A stretch of DNA of 64,000 bases from Marinobacter halodurans (GCF_004327985.1 NZ_SJDL01000028.1:1-64000), one strand, 5' to 3'; counted from the stretch's first letter, positions 16,504 through 27,677 are shown. The notes: generated by a model not told the origin, from the sequence alone. Made by a program: numbers and translations.

Positions 16504-18027
16504 ATGCTTGCTATTGTCCATACCCGCGCCCGTCTGGGTGTATCCGCACCGTCTGTCACCGTCGAAATCCATCTTTCCAATGGTCTGCCTTCCCTGTCCA
16601 TCGTGGGACTGCCGGAAACGGCCGTCCGGGAAAGCAAGGATCGCGTGCGCAGTGCGTTGATGAACGCCGGATTCGAATTTCCGACCCGCCGCATCACCAT
16701 CAACCTGGCTCCGGCCGATCTGCCCAAGGAGGGCGGTCGCTTTGATCTGCCCATCGCCCTGGGCATCCTGGCGGCTTCCGGGCAGGTGCCGGCGGAACAC
16801 CTCCAGCAGTTGGAGTGCCTGGGAGAGCTGGCGCTCGATGGCGCGGTGAGGCCGGTTCGCGGGGTGCTGCCTGCCGTGATGGCCGCACGGGAACAGGGCC
16901 GGCAGTTGCTGATTCCCCGGGAAAATGCCGAAGAGGCGTCGCTGGCGGCGGAAGACGATGTGTTTGCCAGCGGACACTTGCTGGACGTGGTCGCTCACCT
17001 GTGCGGCGAGCAGCCGCTGTCGCCCCTGGAGCGCTGCCCGGAACCGGACCTGGACATCGGTTGCCCGGATCTCCGGGACGTGCGCGGCCAGCACGTGCCC
17101 AAGCGGGCGCTGGAGGTCTCCGCGGCCGGTGGTCACAACCTGTTGCTGTTTGGTCCGCCGGGAACCGGCAAGAGCATGCTGGCCAGCCGCATGCCTGGCA
17201 TCCTGCCGCCGCTGGATGACAACGCCGCCCTGGAAGTGGCCAGCGTCCGTTCGGTGGCCGGGGAATCGCCGGCGCCGGAGAGCTGGCGGCGCCCGCCCTA
17301 CAGGGCGCCCCACCATACCGCCTCTGCCGTGGCCCTGGTGGGCGGCGGCAGCAGTCCGCGGCCGGGCGAGATTTCACTGGCCCACCGCGGCATCCTGTTC
17401 ATGGACGAGCTGCCCGAGTTCGACCGCAAAGTCCTCGAAGTGCTGCGTGAACCGATGGAATCCGGCGAGATCGTGATCTCCCGGGCCGCCCAGCAGGTCA
17501 CCTACCCGGCCCGGTTCCAGGTTGTCGCCGCCATGAACCCCTGTCCCTGTGGCTATCGCGGCCATCCCAGCATCGAATGCCAGTGCTCGCCGCAGCAGGT
17601 GCTGCGTTACCAGTCCCGGCTGTCGGGGCCGTTGCTGGACCGCTTCGACCTGCATGTCGAGGTGCCAGTCCAGAACGGCGAAACCCTGCTGCGCCAGGAC
17701 CGGGACGCCGTCGACAGTGCCACGGTCCGCCAGCGCGTGCTGCGGGCCCGGGCGGTGCAGCGCGAACGCGGGGCATTGAACGCGGATCTGAAGGGCGACG
17801 CGCTGGATCGATACTGCTATCCGGGCGAGGCCGGTGAACGCCTGCTGGCCCAGGCGATGGAGAAGCTGGGCCTGTCGGCCCGGGCGCTGCACCGTATTCT
17901 CCGGGTGGCGCGGACCCTGGCGGACCTGGCGGGCGACGAACAGCTGGCGCAATCCCACATCGTGGAAGCGCTGGGCTACCGCAAGCTGGACCGGCGGCAG
18001 GCCGGCGCACAAGCCTCGGCGGTGTGA
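16504..18027 (+). CDS. comM: YifB/ComM family Mg-chelatase-like AAA+ ATPase
   Basis: A 507-residue protein. The N-terminal domain (SVTVEIHLSNGLPSLSIVGL) precedes an AAA+ core with Walker A GPPGTGKS and Walker B ILFMDELPEF, and a cysteine-bearing MNPCPCGYRGH region. ComM is a hexameric helicase that promotes branch migration during natural transformation. ggaagg precedes the ATG. The gene order ubiK-comM is conserved in relatives. Confidence 0.93.
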   Translation: MLAIVHTRARLGVSAPSVTVEIHLSNGLPSLSIVGLPETAVRESKDRVRSALMNAGFEFPTRRITINLAPADLPKEGGRFDLPIALGILAASGQVPAEHLQQLECLGELALDGAVRPVRGVLPAVMAAREQGRQLLIPRENAEEASLAAEDDVFASGHLLDVVAHLCGEQPLSPLERCPEPDLDIGCPDLRDVRGQHVPKRALEVSAAGGHNLLLFGPPGTGKSMLASRMPGILPPLDDNAALEVASVRSVAGESPAPESWRRPPYRAPHHTASAVALVGGGSSPRPGEISLAHRGILFMDELPEFDRKVLEVLREPMESGEIVISRAAQQVTYPARFQVVAAMNPCPCGYRGHPSIECQCSPQQVLRYQSRLSGPLLDRFDLHVEVPVQNGETLLRQDRDAVDSATVRQRVLRARAVQRERGALNADLKGDALDRYCYPGEAGERLLAQAMEKLGLSARALHRILRVARTLADLAGDEQLAQSHIVEALGYRKLDRRQAGAQASAV

Positions 18028-18042
18028 GGGCGAAGACCGGGT

Positions 18043-19149
18043 TCAATCCGTGTCCGGAGACCGGAAGGCGTCGTGATGGAAGCGGGCGGCGGCTTCCACT
18101 TCGGCAAAGCCGCAAATGCCGGGTTCGGGGACCGGCTGGCCGGCCAGTACGCCCAGCACGGCGTGGACGCCGCGGGGCAGCGACTCCAGGTTGTAGCCAC
18201 CTTCCAGCACCAGGGCCAAACGGCCGTCGCAGTGCTTGCGGGCAATCGCCTGGATACCGGCCGTCATGGCACCAAAACCCTCGTAGGAAACGTTCAGGGC
18301 CAGGTCCATCCAGTGCGGATCGAAACCGGCGGATACCAGCACCAGGTCCGGCTGGAACCAGTCCGCCGCCGGGACCAGGATCTCGTCAATGGCTTTGAGA
18401 TAGGCGGCGTCGCCCGTGCCCGCCGGAAGCGGCACGTTGACCGTGGTCCCCTCGCCGAGGCCGGCGCCGACCTCTTCAAGCTGTCCGGAACCCGGATAGA
18501 ATGGGGCGGCCCGGTGCAGGTCGAAAAACAACACATCCGGGTCGGCCCAGAAAATCTGCTGGGTGCCGTTGCCGTGGTGCGCATCCCAGTCGACGATGAG
18601 AACGCGCTCACATCCCAGTTTGGCCTGGGCGTGGGCGGCGGCCACCGCGACGTTGTTGAACAGGCAGAAGCCGCGGGCCCGGACCGACTCGGCGTGGTGG
18701 CCCGGTGGGCGCACCAGCGCAAACGCACTCTCCGACTCGCCTGAAACCACGCTCTCGACAGCGGTGATAGCGGTTCCCGCGGCCACTTCCGCGGCATCGA
18801 TACTGCCCGGCGAAACGGCGGTGGTGTCCACGTCCAGCCAGGCATTCTGGCCACGCAGGTCGTACAGTTCGCTAAGGTAGGAGGTGGTGTGGACCCGGGC
18901 CAGTTGTTCGGGGCTTGCCTTGGCACCGCCGGCAAACCGCAGGCCTTCGATCGGATTGGCTTCCAGGAACTGCATGATGGCGGTCAGGCGACCGGGGTGT
19001 TCGGGGTACCGCCAGGGCACGTTGAGACCGGCCAGAATCTGGCGGATACGGCGGTCCATACGCGCCGGCAGGAAGGAGGCCTCGGTATCCGGAGCGTGGG
19101 TCAGGACCCGGTCGTCAAAGAAAACGGTCACCTTGTGTGCGGCTGGCAT
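18043..19149 (-). CDS. Histone deacetylase superfamily protein (polyamine/acyl deacetylase-like)
   Basis: A 368-residue zinc hydrolase of the HDAC/AcuC/acetylpolyamine amidohydrolase group. Visible signatures are RPPGHHAES (catalytic His pair), DWDAHHGNGTQQIFW (zinc ligands), VSAGFDPH (third zinc ligand) and EGGYN. The start at 19149 has AAGGA 8 bases upstream; extending to 19236 gives low-homology sequence. Bacterial members deacetylate proteins, acetoin-related or acetylpolyamine substrates, and I cannot tell which here. Confidence 0.88.
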   Translation of the reverse strand: MPAAHKVTVFFDDRVLTHAPDTEASFLPARMDRRIRQILAGLNVPWRYPEHPGRLTAIMQFLEANPIEGLRFAGGAKASPEQLARVHTTSYLSELYDLRGQNAWLDVDTTAVSPGSIDAAEVAAGTAITAVESVVSGESESAFALVRPPGHHAESVRARGFCLFNNVAVAAAHAQAKLGCERVLIVDWDAHHGNGTQQIFWADPDVLFFDLHRAAPFYPGSGQLEEVGAGLGEGTTVNVPLPAGTGDAAYLKAIDEILVPAADWFQPDLVLVSAGFDPHWMDLALNVSYEGFGAMTAGIQAIARKHCDGRLALVLEGGYNLESLPRGVHAVLGVLAGQPVPEPGICGFAEVEAAARFHHDAFRSPDTD

Positions 19150-19340
19150 GGCGTTGATCCTTTTGCTGTGCCTCCGGGAAAAGGGTGTCCTCTCAGCATA
19201 GCCGCTATTCAGGCGGTGGGAGAGGAAGTGGTCCATTCCTCACAGTCCGCGTAAGCTTTGGTACACTGCGGTCCCTTACGAGTGGTGACGCCAGGACGAT
19301 AGCCGCGGCGTCGCAGATCGAATCAGACGAGAGAGCCCCA

Positions 19341-20069
19341 ATGACCGACGAGAAAGACAGTCAACCGATCGACAACCCTGATGAAGCGGTCACCATGCGC
19401 CGGGGTATCCGCAGCTTCGTGCTGCGCCAGGGCCGGATGACAGAAGGACAGAAAAAGGCGTATGACCGGAGCTGGCCCAGGTACGGCCTGACCCGGGAGC
19501 AGGGGATGATCGACCCGCGCCAGGTCTTCGGGCGTCAGGCCGTGCTCAACCTGGAGATCGGTTTCGGCATGGGGCAGTCGCTGGCCACCATGGCGGAAGC
19601 AGCACCGGAGCAGGATTTTATCGGCGTGGAAGTGCACACCGCCGGCGTCGGTGCGCTGCTCAAGGAAGTCGAGAACCGGGGGCTGGACAACGTCCGCATC
19701 TACAACATCGATGCCAATGACGTGATCGACCTGTGCCTGCCGGATGCGTCCCTGGACCGGGTGATGCTGTTCTTCCCGGATCCCTGGCACAAGAAGCGTC
19801 ACCATAAGCGGCGACTGGTCCAGCCGGAATTCGTCCAGCGTATCCGGCACAAGCTGCGCGTGGGGGGGATTTTCCACCTGGCGACGGACTGGGAAAACTA
19901 CAGCGAGCACATGATGGAAGTGATGAGCGAAGCCGAGGGCTTTGCCAACACCATGCCCGAAGGCGGCTTTGCGCCGCGTCCGAAAGACCGGCCCCAGACC
20001 AAGTTCGAGCAGCGCGGTTTGCAGCGTGGCCACGGCGTCTGGGATCTGCTGTTCCGGCGCACCAACTAG
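19341..20069 (+). CDS. trmB: tRNA (guanine-N7-)-methyltransferase
   Basis: A 242-residue SAM-dependent enzyme that forms m7G46 in tRNA. The SAM motif [35 protein letters not shown], and the catalytic stretch [18 protein letters not shown] are all present. The ATG at 19341 is chosen on family length and the gagag upstream. Confidence 0.95.
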   Translation: MTDEKDSQPIDNPDEAVTMRRGIRSFVLRQGRMTEGQKKAYDRSWPRYGLTREQGMIDPRQVFGRQAVLNLEIGFGMGQSLATMAEAAPEQDFIGVEVHTAGVGALLKEVENRGLDNVRIYNIDANDVIDLCLPDASLDRVMLFFPDPWHKKRHHKRRLVQPEFVQRIRHKLRVGGIFHLATDWENYSEHMMEVMSEAEGFANTMPEGGFAPRPKDRPQTKFEQRGLQRGHGVWDLLFRRTN

Positions 20070-20099
20070 TCTCGTGGCCCCGGCCCGGCGCAGCCGCCG

Positions 20100-20627
20100 T
20101 CAGTAGCTGAGCGGGTGCCGCCGGGCGGCACGGATCACCACCAGCCCGGCGACCCCGATCATCAGGGCCGTGAACTTGATCATGGCGAATACCGTGGCGG
20201 CCAGGCTGAGCGCATCGTCCGGCTCTGCCAGGTTGGTCAGCAGGCAGATATTCTCGCCCAGGTCGCTGGCACCGGCGGCCACGAACAGCCCGCGCACCCA
20301 ACGACCGGCCTGGCGTTCACGAATGCCGGGCCGGTCGCTCATCAGGTAGTCCGTCAGCGCCATCAGCGTCAGGACATAAATCAGCACGAAGGGAAAATCC
20401 AGGGCCAGCGAGGCGACCGCCCAGTGACTGTTGTCGGAGCCCCAGCTGTTCAGGATATTCAGCGTCTGCTCCGCGGTGGTGGCAAACTGCAGGCTGATGA
20501 TGCCCTGCGGGGCATCTGCGGTGACCAGCGGCACGTTGATCCCCACCAGCAGCAACAGCATGATCAGCGAGCTGGCGGTGAGCAGTTTCAGCGGTCGGGG
20601 CACTGGCGGCAGAGTGCCTTCGGTCAT
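20100..20627 (-). CDS. Four-helix membrane protein of unknown function
   Basis: A 175-residue integral membrane protein with hydrophobic segments near residues 15-35, 68-90, 108-125 and 140-162. There is no family I recognise. Its ATG overlaps the TGA of hemW (20624-20627), so it is the last gene of the metX-metW-DUF4426-rdgB-hemW run and is translationally coupled to hemW. Confidence 0.7.
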   Translation of the reverse strand: MTEGTLPPVPRPLKLLTASSLIMLLLLVGINVPLVTADAPQGIISLQFATTAEQTLNILNSWGSDNSHWAVASLALDFPFVLIYVLTLMALTDYLMSDRPGIRERQAGRWVRGLFVAAGASDLGENICLLTNLAEPDDALSLAATVFAMIKFTALMIGVAGLVVIRAARRHPLSY

Positions 20628-21778
20628 GGCAGGAATCGCTCCAGAATGCTGTTGAGATAACGCTGTCCCAGTGGCGTTGCCTGAAGCCGGTCAGGCACCA
20701 GCAGCCCTTTTGAACGCAGGTCTGAAAGTATCGCAGCAATCTCAGTCAGCGGTAAACCTGTCCGTTTCGTAAACAGGCTCTGGTCGACGCCCTCGCCCAG
20801 CCGCAGGGCATTCATCATGAACTCCAGCGGCAGGTCTTCCCGGTCCAGGTGTTGCTGACCGGCCGTCCGGCTGCCCAGGCGTTTCAGGTAGGCTTCCGGC
20901 TGGCGTGTCTTCCAGTAGCGGCGGATCGCGCCGCTGTCCCCGTCCGTCAGCTTGCCGTGGGCGCCGGCACCGAGGGCCAGGTAGTCGCCAAATTGCCAGT
21001 AGTTCAGGTTGTGGCGGGCCTCGTGGCCGGGCCGGCTCCAGGCCGAGATCTCGTAACTCCGGTAGCCGGCGCGGCCCAGGTGGTCGCTGCCGGCGCTGTA
21101 GATCCGCCACAGTGTGTCGTCTTCCGGCAGGTCCGGCGGGTGACTGTAGAACTCGGTATTCGGTTCCAGCGTCAACTGGTACCAGGACAGGTGGGGTGGC
21201 TCGAAGGCCATCGCCGTGTCCAGATCGGCCAGTGCCTGTTCCACGGTCTGGCCCGGCAGCCCGTGCATCAGGTCCAGGTTGAAGTTATCGAACCCGGCTT
21301 CACGGGCGGCGGCGATGGCAGCCCGGGCCGCCCGGTCGTCGTGGATGCGTCCCAACGCCTTGAGCTGGCCGGGGTCGAAGCTCTGGATGCCCAATGACAG
21401 TCGGTTGATGCCGGCCCGGCGAAACGCCTCGAAGCGACCCTGCTCGAGGGTGCCCGGGTTGGCTTCCAGGGTGATCTCGGCATCGCCAGCAAACGTCAGG
21501 TGGCGGGCGAGGCCGTCGAACAGGCGGGCGTAGAAATCACCGGACATCAGTGACGGCGTGCCGCCACCGATGAAGACCGTTTCGACGGGACGACCCTGAA
21601 CGCCGGGCAGGTCCGCCTGCAGATCCTCCAGCAGGGCGGCCAGGTAGTCGTCCTCGGGAATGGTCCCGTTCAGCGCATGGGAGTTGAAATCGCAGTAGGG
21701 GCACTTGCGCACGCACCAGGGTACGTGCACATAGAGACTCAGTGGCGGCAGTTGGCCGTGCCCGGCCGGGCGGTTCAT
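20624..21778 (-). CDS. hemW: Radical SAM heme chaperone HemW
   Basis: A 384-residue radical SAM protein. The cluster motif [13 protein letters not shown] near residue 20 has the CxxxCxxC plus the extra Cys/Phe context of HemW. GGGTPSLM and ANPGTLE follow. HemW delivers heme to proteins such as respiratory reductases; it is often annotated as oxygen-independent coproporphyrinogen oxidase, which it is not. The ATG at 21778 overlaps the rdgB stop by 4 bp. Confidence 0.92.
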   Translation of the reverse strand: MNRPAGHGQLPPLSLYVHVPWCVRKCPYCDFNSHALNGTIPEDDYLAALLEDLQADLPGVQGRPVETVFIGGGTPSLMSGDFYARLFDGLARHLTFAGDAEITLEANPGTLEQGRFEAFRRAGINRLSLGIQSFDPGQLKALGRIHDDRAARAAIAAAREAGFDNFNLDLMHGLPGQTVEQALADLDTAMAFEPPHLSWYQLTLEPNTEFYSHPPDLPEDDTLWRIYSAGSDHLGRAGYRSYEISAWSRPGHEARHNLNYWQFGDYLALGAGAHGKLTDGDSGAIRRYWKTRQPEAYLKRLGSRTAGQQHLDREDLPLEFMMNALRLGEGVDQSLFTKRTGLPLTEIAAILSDLRSKGLLVPDRLQATPLGQRYLNSILERFLP

Positions 21779-22383
21779 AGTGTGGCCCGGCCTCGCAGGC
21801 TGCCGAGGAGTCCTTCGAGGGCCTTGCCGCGGTGGCTGATGCGGCTCTTCTCGCTGCGCGCCAGTTCGGCCGCCGAGCAGTCCTTCCCGGGTACCCAGAA
21901 CACCGGATCGTAACCGAAGCCGCCCTCGCCGCGGGGCTCGGTCAGGATGCGGCCGGCCCAGACGCCGTGGCAGATGATGGGGGTCGGGTCCAGGGCATGA
22001 CGCAGGTACACCAGGACGCAATGGAACTGGGCGCTACGCCCGGCTTCCGGGATGCCGGCCATGGCGTCCAGCAGGTGGCGGACGTTATCGGCATCGCTGG
22101 CACCGTCGCCGGCATAGCGGGCCGATTGCACCCCCGGGGCGCCGTCCAGGGCGTCGACGGCCAGACCGGAGTCGTCGGCCAGTGCCGGCAGCCCGGTGTG
22201 ACTGGCGGCGTTACGGGCCTTGATCAGGGCATTTTCCACGAAGGTGACGGCGGGTTCCTCCGCTTCCGGAACGCCCAGGTCGCCCTGCGCCTCGACCAGG
22301 AAATGCATGGGCGCGAGAAGGTCGCCCAGTTCGCGGATCTTGCCGGCGTTGTTGCTGGCCAGTACCAGTCGCTGTTCAGGCAT
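21775..22383 (-). CDS. rdgB: XTP/dITP diphosphatase
   Basis: A 202-residue Ham1-type pyrophosphatase that removes non-canonical purine triphosphates. [13 protein letters not shown] and [20 protein letters not shown] are signature motifs. It is 6 bp after the DUF4426 gene and overlaps hemW by 4 bp. Confidence 0.95.
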   Translation of the reverse strand: MPEQRLVLASNNAGKIRELGDLLAPMHFLVEAQGDLGVPEAEEPAVTFVENALIKARNAASHTGLPALADDSGLAVDALDGAPGVQSARYAGDGASDADNVRHLLDAMAGIPEAGRSAQFHCVLVYLRHALDPTPIICHGVWAGRILTEPRGEGGFGYDPVFWVPGKDCSAAELARSEKSRISHRGKALEGLLGSLRGRATL

Positions 22384-22389
22384 GGTGTC

Positions 22390-22848
22390 TCAATCGTTCA
22401 TCAGGGTCTGGGCCACCCGGACCGGCATGTTGCCGGGCGCGCCGGGGGCGTTGGCTTGCAGTTCGAAGGTCAGCAGTTCGCCTTCGCTGAACGGGAATTC
22501 GGCGATGTAGTACACGGCATTTCCCTCGCTGATGCGGCGAAAGCCCAGGACCCGTCGTTGCTGGACATCGTTGACCACCTGCCCTTCGACCTGTCCGGAG
22601 ACCGGTTCCAGCCGGCCCTGCTCACCCTGGCGCAGGATGCTGACGTTGACGATGCCCACGGTCTTGCTGCGTGCGATACCGTACCGGCTGGCGACCTCTG
22701 CCGTCAGGAAGCTGCTGGGGAAAATGCTGTAGTGCACCTGGTAATCGCCGAACTGCTCGAACTGGCCGGCGTGTGCCGTCCCGCTGCCCAGCAGCAGGGC
22801 GGCGAAGAGGGCGACTATCGGCTGAAGACGGGCCATGTGATGGTTCAT
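22390..22848 (-). CDS. DUF4426 periplasmic protein
   Basis: A 152-residue secreted protein. An N-terminal signal peptide (about residues 4-27) ends in AHA, then QFEQFGDYQVHYSIFPSSFL, the DUF4426 hallmark. An excellent RBS (gaggagg) fixes the start at 22848. The function is unknown; the place between metW and rdgB is conserved in pseudomonads and relatives. Confidence 0.85.
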   Translation of the reverse strand: MNHHMARLQPIVALFAALLLGSGTAHAGQFEQFGDYQVHYSIFPSSFLTAEVASRYGIARSKTVGIVNVSILRQGEQGRLEPVSGQVEGQVVNDVQQRRVLGFRRISEGNAVYYIAEFPFSEGELLTFELQANAPGAPGNMPVRVAQTLMND

Positions 22849-22874
22849 GGTAACCTCCTCGCGGGTCGTGCGGC

Positions 22875-23468
22875 CTAACGGGTGATGCGATAGATCGCAA
22901 TCTGCCCGAGCATGTTGGGCCACAGCCGGTTGAACCAGCGGTAGCGGTGCTCGCTGTCCACGACGGTGCGGTTCATGATGTGTATGTTCTTACGATAGCA
23001 GAGTGCCTCGAAATCCTTGAACGTGCACAGGTGGATATTGGGCGTGTTGTACCACTTGTAGGGCAGGGTCTCGGACTCGGGCATGCGACCGCGGCGCATC
23101 AGGTACCAGCGCAGGCGCCAGTAGGCGAAGTTGGGAAAGGTCACGATGCACTCGCGGCCCAGCCGGAGCATCTCGTCCAGCACGATGTCCGGGCGGCGCA
23201 CCGCCTGCAGGGCCTGGGTCATCAGCACCACGTCGAAACTCCGGTCCTGGAAATTACCCAGCCCCTGGATGTCCAGGTCCTGCTCGATCACGCTGACACC
23301 ACGACCCATGCAGGTGGTGATGTGGTCCGGGTTGATCTCAAGGCCAAAACCGGTGGCCTGCTTTTCCCGCTGCAGGTAATCCAGCAGGGTGCCGTCGCCG
23401 CAGCCCAGGTCCAGGACGTGGCTTTGCGGCTGGATCCACTTCTCGATGATTTCCAGGTCGGCTCTCAT
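22875..23468 (-). CDS. metW: Methionine biosynthesis protein MetW
   Basis: A 197-residue class I methyltransferase-fold protein. The SAM-binding motif [19 protein letters not shown] lies near residue 18. MetW is needed with MetX for homoserine acylation in gammaproteobacteria. It overlaps the metX stop by 4 bp, so the two are coupled. Confidence 0.93.
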   Translation of the reverse strand: MRADLEIIEKWIQPQSHVLDLGCGDGTLLDYLQREKQATGFGLEINPDHITTCMGRGVSVIEQDLDIQGLGNFQDRSFDVVLMTQALQAVRRPDIVLDEMLRLGRECIVTFPNFAYWRLRWYLMRRGRMPESETLPYKWYNTPNIHLCTFKDFEALCYRKNIHIMNRTVVDSEHRYRWFNRLWPNMLGQIAIYRITR

Positions 23469-24613
23469 TGCTGCACCTCCCGGGCCACGCGGTCCATGTA
23501 GGCCGTAAAGATATCCTCGTAGCGCGGCGTCGGGATCAGGAAGGCATCATGGCCCCAGGGGGCGTCGATTTCGGCGTAGCTGACCTTGCGGCGGGCGGCG
23601 ATCATGGCGTTGACCAGTTCCTCGGAGCGGGCCGGGGTAAAGCGCCAGTCGGTGCTGAACGACAGCACCAGGAACTCGCACCGGGCCTGGCTCATGGCGG
23701 CGGCGAGGTTGTTGTCGTAGTCGTAGGCCGGATCGAAGTAGTCCAGCGCCCGGGTCATCAACAGGTAGGTGTTGGCGTCGAAGGTTTCCGAGAAGCGTTC
23801 GCCCTGGTAGCGCAGGTAGCTCTCCACCTGGAATTCCGCGTCGTAGCCGAATTTGTAGGCTTCTTCCCGCAGTTCACGGCCGAATTTCTCGCCCATGGAG
23901 GCGTCCGACAGGTAGGTGATGTGTCCCACCATGCGTGCCAGCATCAGGCCACGGCGGGGCGTGGCGTTGTGGTCGGCGTAGCGGCCGTCGAAGAACTCGG
24001 GGTCGGAGGTGATGGCCTTGCGCGCCACCTCGTTGAAGGCAATGTTCTGGGCGGTCAGCCGCGGAGTCGAGGCTATCACCACGGCATGACGCAGTCGGTC
24101 CGGGTAGCTGAGGCTCCACTGCAGTGCCTGCATCCCGCCCAGCGAGCCACCGACAACCGCGGCCCACTGCTTGATGCCCAGGCGGTCGGCCAGATGGGCC
24201 TGGCTGTTGACCCAGTCCTTCACCGTCACCACCGGGAAATCCGGACCGTAACAGTGGCCGGTGTCGGGGTTGGTGGAGGTGGGGCCGGTACTGCCGTGGC
24301 AACCGCCCAGGTTGTTCAGGCTCACCACGAAGAAACGGTTGGTGTCGATGGGTTTGCCGGGGCCGATACAACGGTCCCACCAGCCGGGCTTGCGCTCGTC
24401 CAGGCTGTGATAGCCCGCCGCATGATGATGACCGCTGAGGGCATGACAGATGAGGACCGCATTGGAACGGTCGGCGTTGAGTGTGCCGTAGGTCTCCACC
24501 ACCAGGTCGTAGTGGGGCAGCGTCTGTCCACTGGCGAGGGCCAACGGCTCGTCGAAGTGCAGGGTCTGGGGTTCCACCAGTCCCACGGAATCAGGCGGCA
24601 ACGAATCTGGCAT
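23465..24613 (-). CDS. metX: Homoserine O-acyltransferase (probably succinyltransferase)
   Basis: A 382-residue alpha/beta-fold acyltransferase. It has [16 protein letters not shown], the nucleophile elbow [14 protein letters not shown], and the catalytic Asp/His in the C-terminal part (DAPWGHDAF). It activates homoserine for methionine synthesis. Pairing with metW argues for the succinyl-CoA-using form, as in Pseudomonas; I cannot prove acyl specificity. The ATG at 24613 is chosen on alignment; in-frame ATGs upstream at 24658 are possible. No SAM riboswitch is seen upstream. Confidence 0.9.
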   Translation of the reverse strand: MPDSLPPDSVGLVEPQTLHFDEPLALASGQTLPHYDLVVETYGTLNADRSNAVLICHALSGHHHAAGYHSLDERKPGWWDRCIGPGKPIDTNRFFVVSLNNLGGCHGSTGPTSTNPDTGHCYGPDFPVVTVKDWVNSQAHLADRLGIKQWAAVVGGSLGGMQALQWSLSYPDRLRHAVVIASTPRLTAQNIAFNEVARKAITSDPEFFDGRYADHNATPRRGLMLARMVGHITYLSDASMGEKFGRELREEAYKFGYDAEFQVESYLRYQGERFSETFDANTYLLMTRALDYFDPAYDYDNNLAAAMSQARCEFLVLSFSTDWRFTPARSEELVNAMIAARRKVSYAEIDAPWGHDAFLIPTPRYEDIFTAYMDRVAREVQQ

Positions 24614-24708
24614 CGATACAATGGGTTCCTGGACATCGCCGGCAGGGTGAACGGGCATAAAGGCCGGCCAGCGAAGCAGTTTAAAGGTGGGGGGCAGCGC
24701 CTGCAAGA

Positions 24709-24735
24709 CGCCGCAGCCCGTTGCCGGCTGCGGCG
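24709..24735 (-). terminator. Hairpin terminator after the dynamin-like gene
   Basis: CGCCGCAGCC (24709-24718) and GGCTGCGGCG (24726-24735) form a perfect 10-bp stem with a 7-nt loop. The U-run on the minus strand is short (TCTT). Confidence 0.6.
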
Positions 24736-24744
24736 TTCTCCGGA

Positions 24745-26709
24745 TCAGGCAATTCCGGAAAGGTTGACGACCTTCTGCTGGATCAGCGTCGGCGCCGGTT
24801 TGCGGATCTGGCGGTGCATGTTATCCGCCAGTTCCAGTTGCCGGTGCAGGTCGGCGATGCTCTCTTCCAGCCGCTTGCGCTCGTCCTTCATGGTGCGCTC
24901 GTTGCGGACGGAATCCCGCACCCGGCGGATCTGGTGCTCGAGCAGCTGCTTCTGTTCCATGGAGTACTGCATGATCGGCAGCAGGGCTTCCTGCGGCCAG
25001 CGCTCCACGTCTGAACGTACGCGTTTATGCAGGGTGCTGGCCTCGCTGACCATGACGTTGAAGAAACGGCGGATCAGCAGGGTCTGTTCGGTGAGCATGT
25101 TCCTGGGATTACGGCGGAAGCGGTCCGCCTTCTTGCGCAACTCCCGCAGGGCGATGACGTGGCGACCGGCCCGCAACGGGATCGGCTCCAGGTGCCGGGC
25201 CCGGGTGTCCTCGTTGTACCGGCGATAGATGGACGCCACCATCTTCTCGGCCAGGTGACCCTCGGCCAGCAGGTTGCTGAAGTCGTTCTCCAGCAGCTCG
25301 AAGAAATGGTTCATGGCCCGGCTCATGCCGGCGGTGGTCCAGCTCTTGTTGAGCAGCTTGCGGATCTTGTCGACGTGCGCCTCGAAACGCGCCTCGGCCA
25401 CCAGGTCCTGCAGCATCTCGCCCTGGGACTGCATCAGCCGGCGGCTCGAGCGCAGCGTGATCAGCTTCTTGTAATAGAAGTCGTAATCCTGCTGGGCGCG
25501 ATCGGCCAGGCGTTTGAGAGCGTCCCGGTCGACGTGGGTCTCGCCGCAGGCGGCCAGTTCCTCGCGCAGGGCGTCCAGGCGGTGCTGCATGGCCGCCTGG
25601 CTGTTCTGGAGCATCCCCAGCAGGTCGTTGATCAGGCTCTGGGTGATCAACTCCTCCTTGTGCATCAGGATGCGGTGGATGATGAGTTTTTCCAGCTCCG
25701 GCAGGCAACTGCGCTCAAGCAGCTCGCCGTTGCCCTGTACCCGCGCCAGCAGGCCCTGTTTGGCAGACACCGGGATCACGTCGGCGGCGTGGATGTTGAG
25801 GTGATCGGCGGTGTACTCCCGCACCCGGTCGATGGAGGCGGCGGTGTGCTCCGGGCCCTGCAGGTCGTCCCACAGGACGTCGATCTTGTTGAGTACCGCG
25901 AAGCGGCCGGCGCGATGGTCGGCGTCTTCGGTGGTGATGTGCTCCCGCCAGACGGTCATATCGCTGGCCGTCACGCCGGTATCGGCACTGAGTAGGAAAA
26001 TGACCGCATGGGCGCTGGGCAGCATGCTGATGGTCAGTTCCGGCTCGGAACCCAGGGCGTTCAGGCCCGGGGTGTCGAGGATGCGCAGGCCACGTTCGAA
26101 CAGCGGATGGCGGAAGCTGATCTGGGCATTGCGCCAGGCCGGCACCAGGACGTGGCCGGGGTTGTTGCGGTCGTTTTCCAGCATGCTTTCCTGGAAGCCG
26201 AGCTCGCGGGCTTCCGCCGGTGTCACGCTCTTGACCCGGGCGACTTCGGCCAGCACTTCGCGCATGACCGTCGGGTCGCTGGCGTCCAGGTCGTAGCGCT
26301 GCCAGCGATCGGTCCGCCTGCGCAGTTGCTGCAGCGACAGGTCCTCACGGCGGGTCTCGATGGGCAACAGGAGCAGGTAGTCCTTGCCCTCGTTGCGGTC
26401 ATAGAACAGCTCGGTCGGGCACATGGTGGTCCGGCCGGCCTGCGACGGGAGGATGCGCTGGCCGTATTCCGAGAAGAACAGGGCGTTGATCAGTTCGGTC
26501 TTGCCGCGGGAATATTCGCCGACGAAGGCTATGGTCAGCTCGTCCTCGATCAGCAGTTCCAGCCCCCGACGTATCCGCTGGCTGACGTCTTCGGAAAACA
26601 GGTCGTTGTCCTGCAGCCAAAGACGGTAGCGGGAAATCTGGCGGATCAGTTCCTTCTTCCAGGCGTGGTAGGCCTCCACCTGGTGGGTCAAGCTTCCATT
26701 TGCATGCAT
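24745..26709 (-). CDS. Dynamin-like GTPase
   Basis: A 654-residue large GTPase. G1 is [16 protein letters not shown] (near residue 64), the G2 threonine lies in the [12 protein letters not shown] stretch, G3 is DTPGLNALG, and G4 is NKIDV. A long helical stalk with probable coiled coils fills residues 330-640. Bacterial dynamins remodel or protect the inner membrane; the exact role here is unknown. The gene is monocistronic with its own terminator. Confidence 0.85.
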   Translation of the reverse strand: MHANGSLTHQVEAYHAWKKELIRQISRYRLWLQDNDLFSEDVSQRIRRGLELLIEDELTIAFVGEYSRGKTELINALFFSEYGQRILPSQAGRTTMCPTELFYDRNEGKDYLLLLPIETRREDLSLQQLRRRTDRWQRYDLDASDPTVMREVLAEVARVKSVTPAEARELGFQESMLENDRNNPGHVLVPAWRNAQISFRHPLFERGLRILDTPGLNALGSEPELTISMLPSAHAVIFLLSADTGVTASDMTVWREHITTEDADHRAGRFAVLNKIDVLWDDLQGPEHTAASIDRVREYTADHLNIHAADVIPVSAKQGLLARVQGNGELLERSCLPELEKLIIHRILMHKEELITQSLINDLLGMLQNSQAAMQHRLDALREELAACGETHVDRDALKRLADRAQQDYDFYYKKLITLRSSRRLMQSQGEMLQDLVAEARFEAHVDKIRKLLNKSWTTAGMSRAMNHFFELLENDFSNLLAEGHLAEKMVASIYRRYNEDTRARHLEPIPLRAGRHVIALRELRKKADRFRRNPRNMLTEQTLLIRRFFNVMVSEASTLHKRVRSDVERWPQEALLPIMQYSMEQKQLLEHQIRRVRDSVRNERTMKDERKRLEESIADLHRQLELADNMHRQIRKPAPTLIQQKVVNLSGIA

Positions 26710-27029
26710 GGGCTAGCCTTTTTGCTTGCGCGTGTGCTGTTCTTCTCGGGTGTTCGCTCGTCAGCGAAACAGCCCCCGTTTTATTGCCGGACACCGGCGC
26801 ACGAATCACTCGGGATATTGTAGCTATGGTAGGCCACCGGAAAAGGCCTCTCTGTGACGTATGACCGTCTCAAGCACCTGATTCCAGTCGGGTTATCGGC
26901 AGGGTTTGAAGAAACTTTGAAAAATCAGACAACTGGCGCCACGTTTCGCCATGTATATATTTGCGTCATTTTGTAAAAGGGACGGCCTGCGGCCGAATGA
27001 CCGCAGGTCCGACAGGAGGAGGGGCGTCG
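26710..27029. other. 320-bp intergenic region between dynamin-like gene and yggT
   Basis: It contains an AT-rich patch (about 26915-26980, including CATGTATATATTTG) that should hold the promoter of the minus-strand dynamin gene or other signals. Towards yggT it holds a terminator (listed separately). I see no gene in it. Confidence 0.4.
26986..27007 (-). terminator. Terminator of the yggS-proC-yggT run
   Basis: CCTGCGG (26986-26992) and CCGCAGG (27001-27007) form a perfect 7-bp stem. On the minus strand CCGTCCCTTTT follows, giving a moderate U-tract. Confidence 0.65.
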
Positions 27030-27614
27030 TTACAGGGCGACGCCGATGTGTCCCAGGCCGACGCCGCGGGCCATGTACTCGATGACGATCGAGATCACGT
27101 TGAGGATCAGGAACACCACGATCGGTGACAGGTCGAGCCCCCCCACGGCCGGCATCAGGTTGCGCACCGGGCGCATGACCGGCTCGGTCAGTTGGCCGAT
27201 GAGCTGGATGGCCGGGTGCGGACTGCCGGGGGCGATCCAACTGATGATGACGATGGCCAGCACCGACCAGAAATAGATCTTCACGATCAGCCCCAGTACC
27301 GTCACCACGGACCAGGCCACGAGGGTTAGCGGGTTGAAGGCCGGCACGCCGCCACTGAGGGTAATCAGGATCAGGAAGAAGGTCAGCATCTGGATCAGGA
27401 TCGCCAGCACCAGTGCGGCACCGTCAATGCCACCCCAACCGGGAATGACCTTGCGCAGCGGGCGCAGCGGCGGGTTCGTGGCCTTGACCACGAACTGGCT
27501 GATCGGATTATAGAAATCCGCCCGCGCCAGCTGCAGGAGGAAGCGCAGCAGCACGATGGTCAGGTAGAACGTGGAGATAATCTGTAACGTCGCAATTACA
27601 ATCTGCGCCAGCAT
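27030..27614 (-). CDS. yggT: YggT family membrane protein
   Basis: A 194-residue inner-membrane protein with two YggT repeats. Each has a hydrophobic start followed by a conserved NP...RP...R motif (NPPLRPLRKVIP near residue 46 and EPVMRPVRNLMP near 150). A role in osmotic tolerance has been reported for relatives. GGAGC before ATG 27614 fixes the start. It is downstream of proC, as in many gammaproteobacteria. Confidence 0.85.
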   Translation of the reverse strand: MLAQIVIATLQIISTFYLTIVLLRFLLQLARADFYNPISQFVVKATNPPLRPLRKVIPGWGGIDGAALVLAILIQMLTFFLILITLSGGVPAFNPLTLVAWSVVTVLGLIVKIYFWSVLAIVIISWIAPGSPHPAIQLIGQLTEPVMRPVRNLMPAVGGLDLSPIVVFLILNVISIVIEYMARGVGLGHIGVAL

Positions 27615-27677
27615 GTCAAGCTCCGTACTCGGGTTCGGCGTCAATAATGCGGTCGGTGTCCGGGTTTTTCTACCCTT

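Noticed and set aside
24614-24744. SAM riboswitch before metX.
   Set aside because: None of the conserved SAM-I/II/SAH blocks are seen; only a terminator hairpin lies there.
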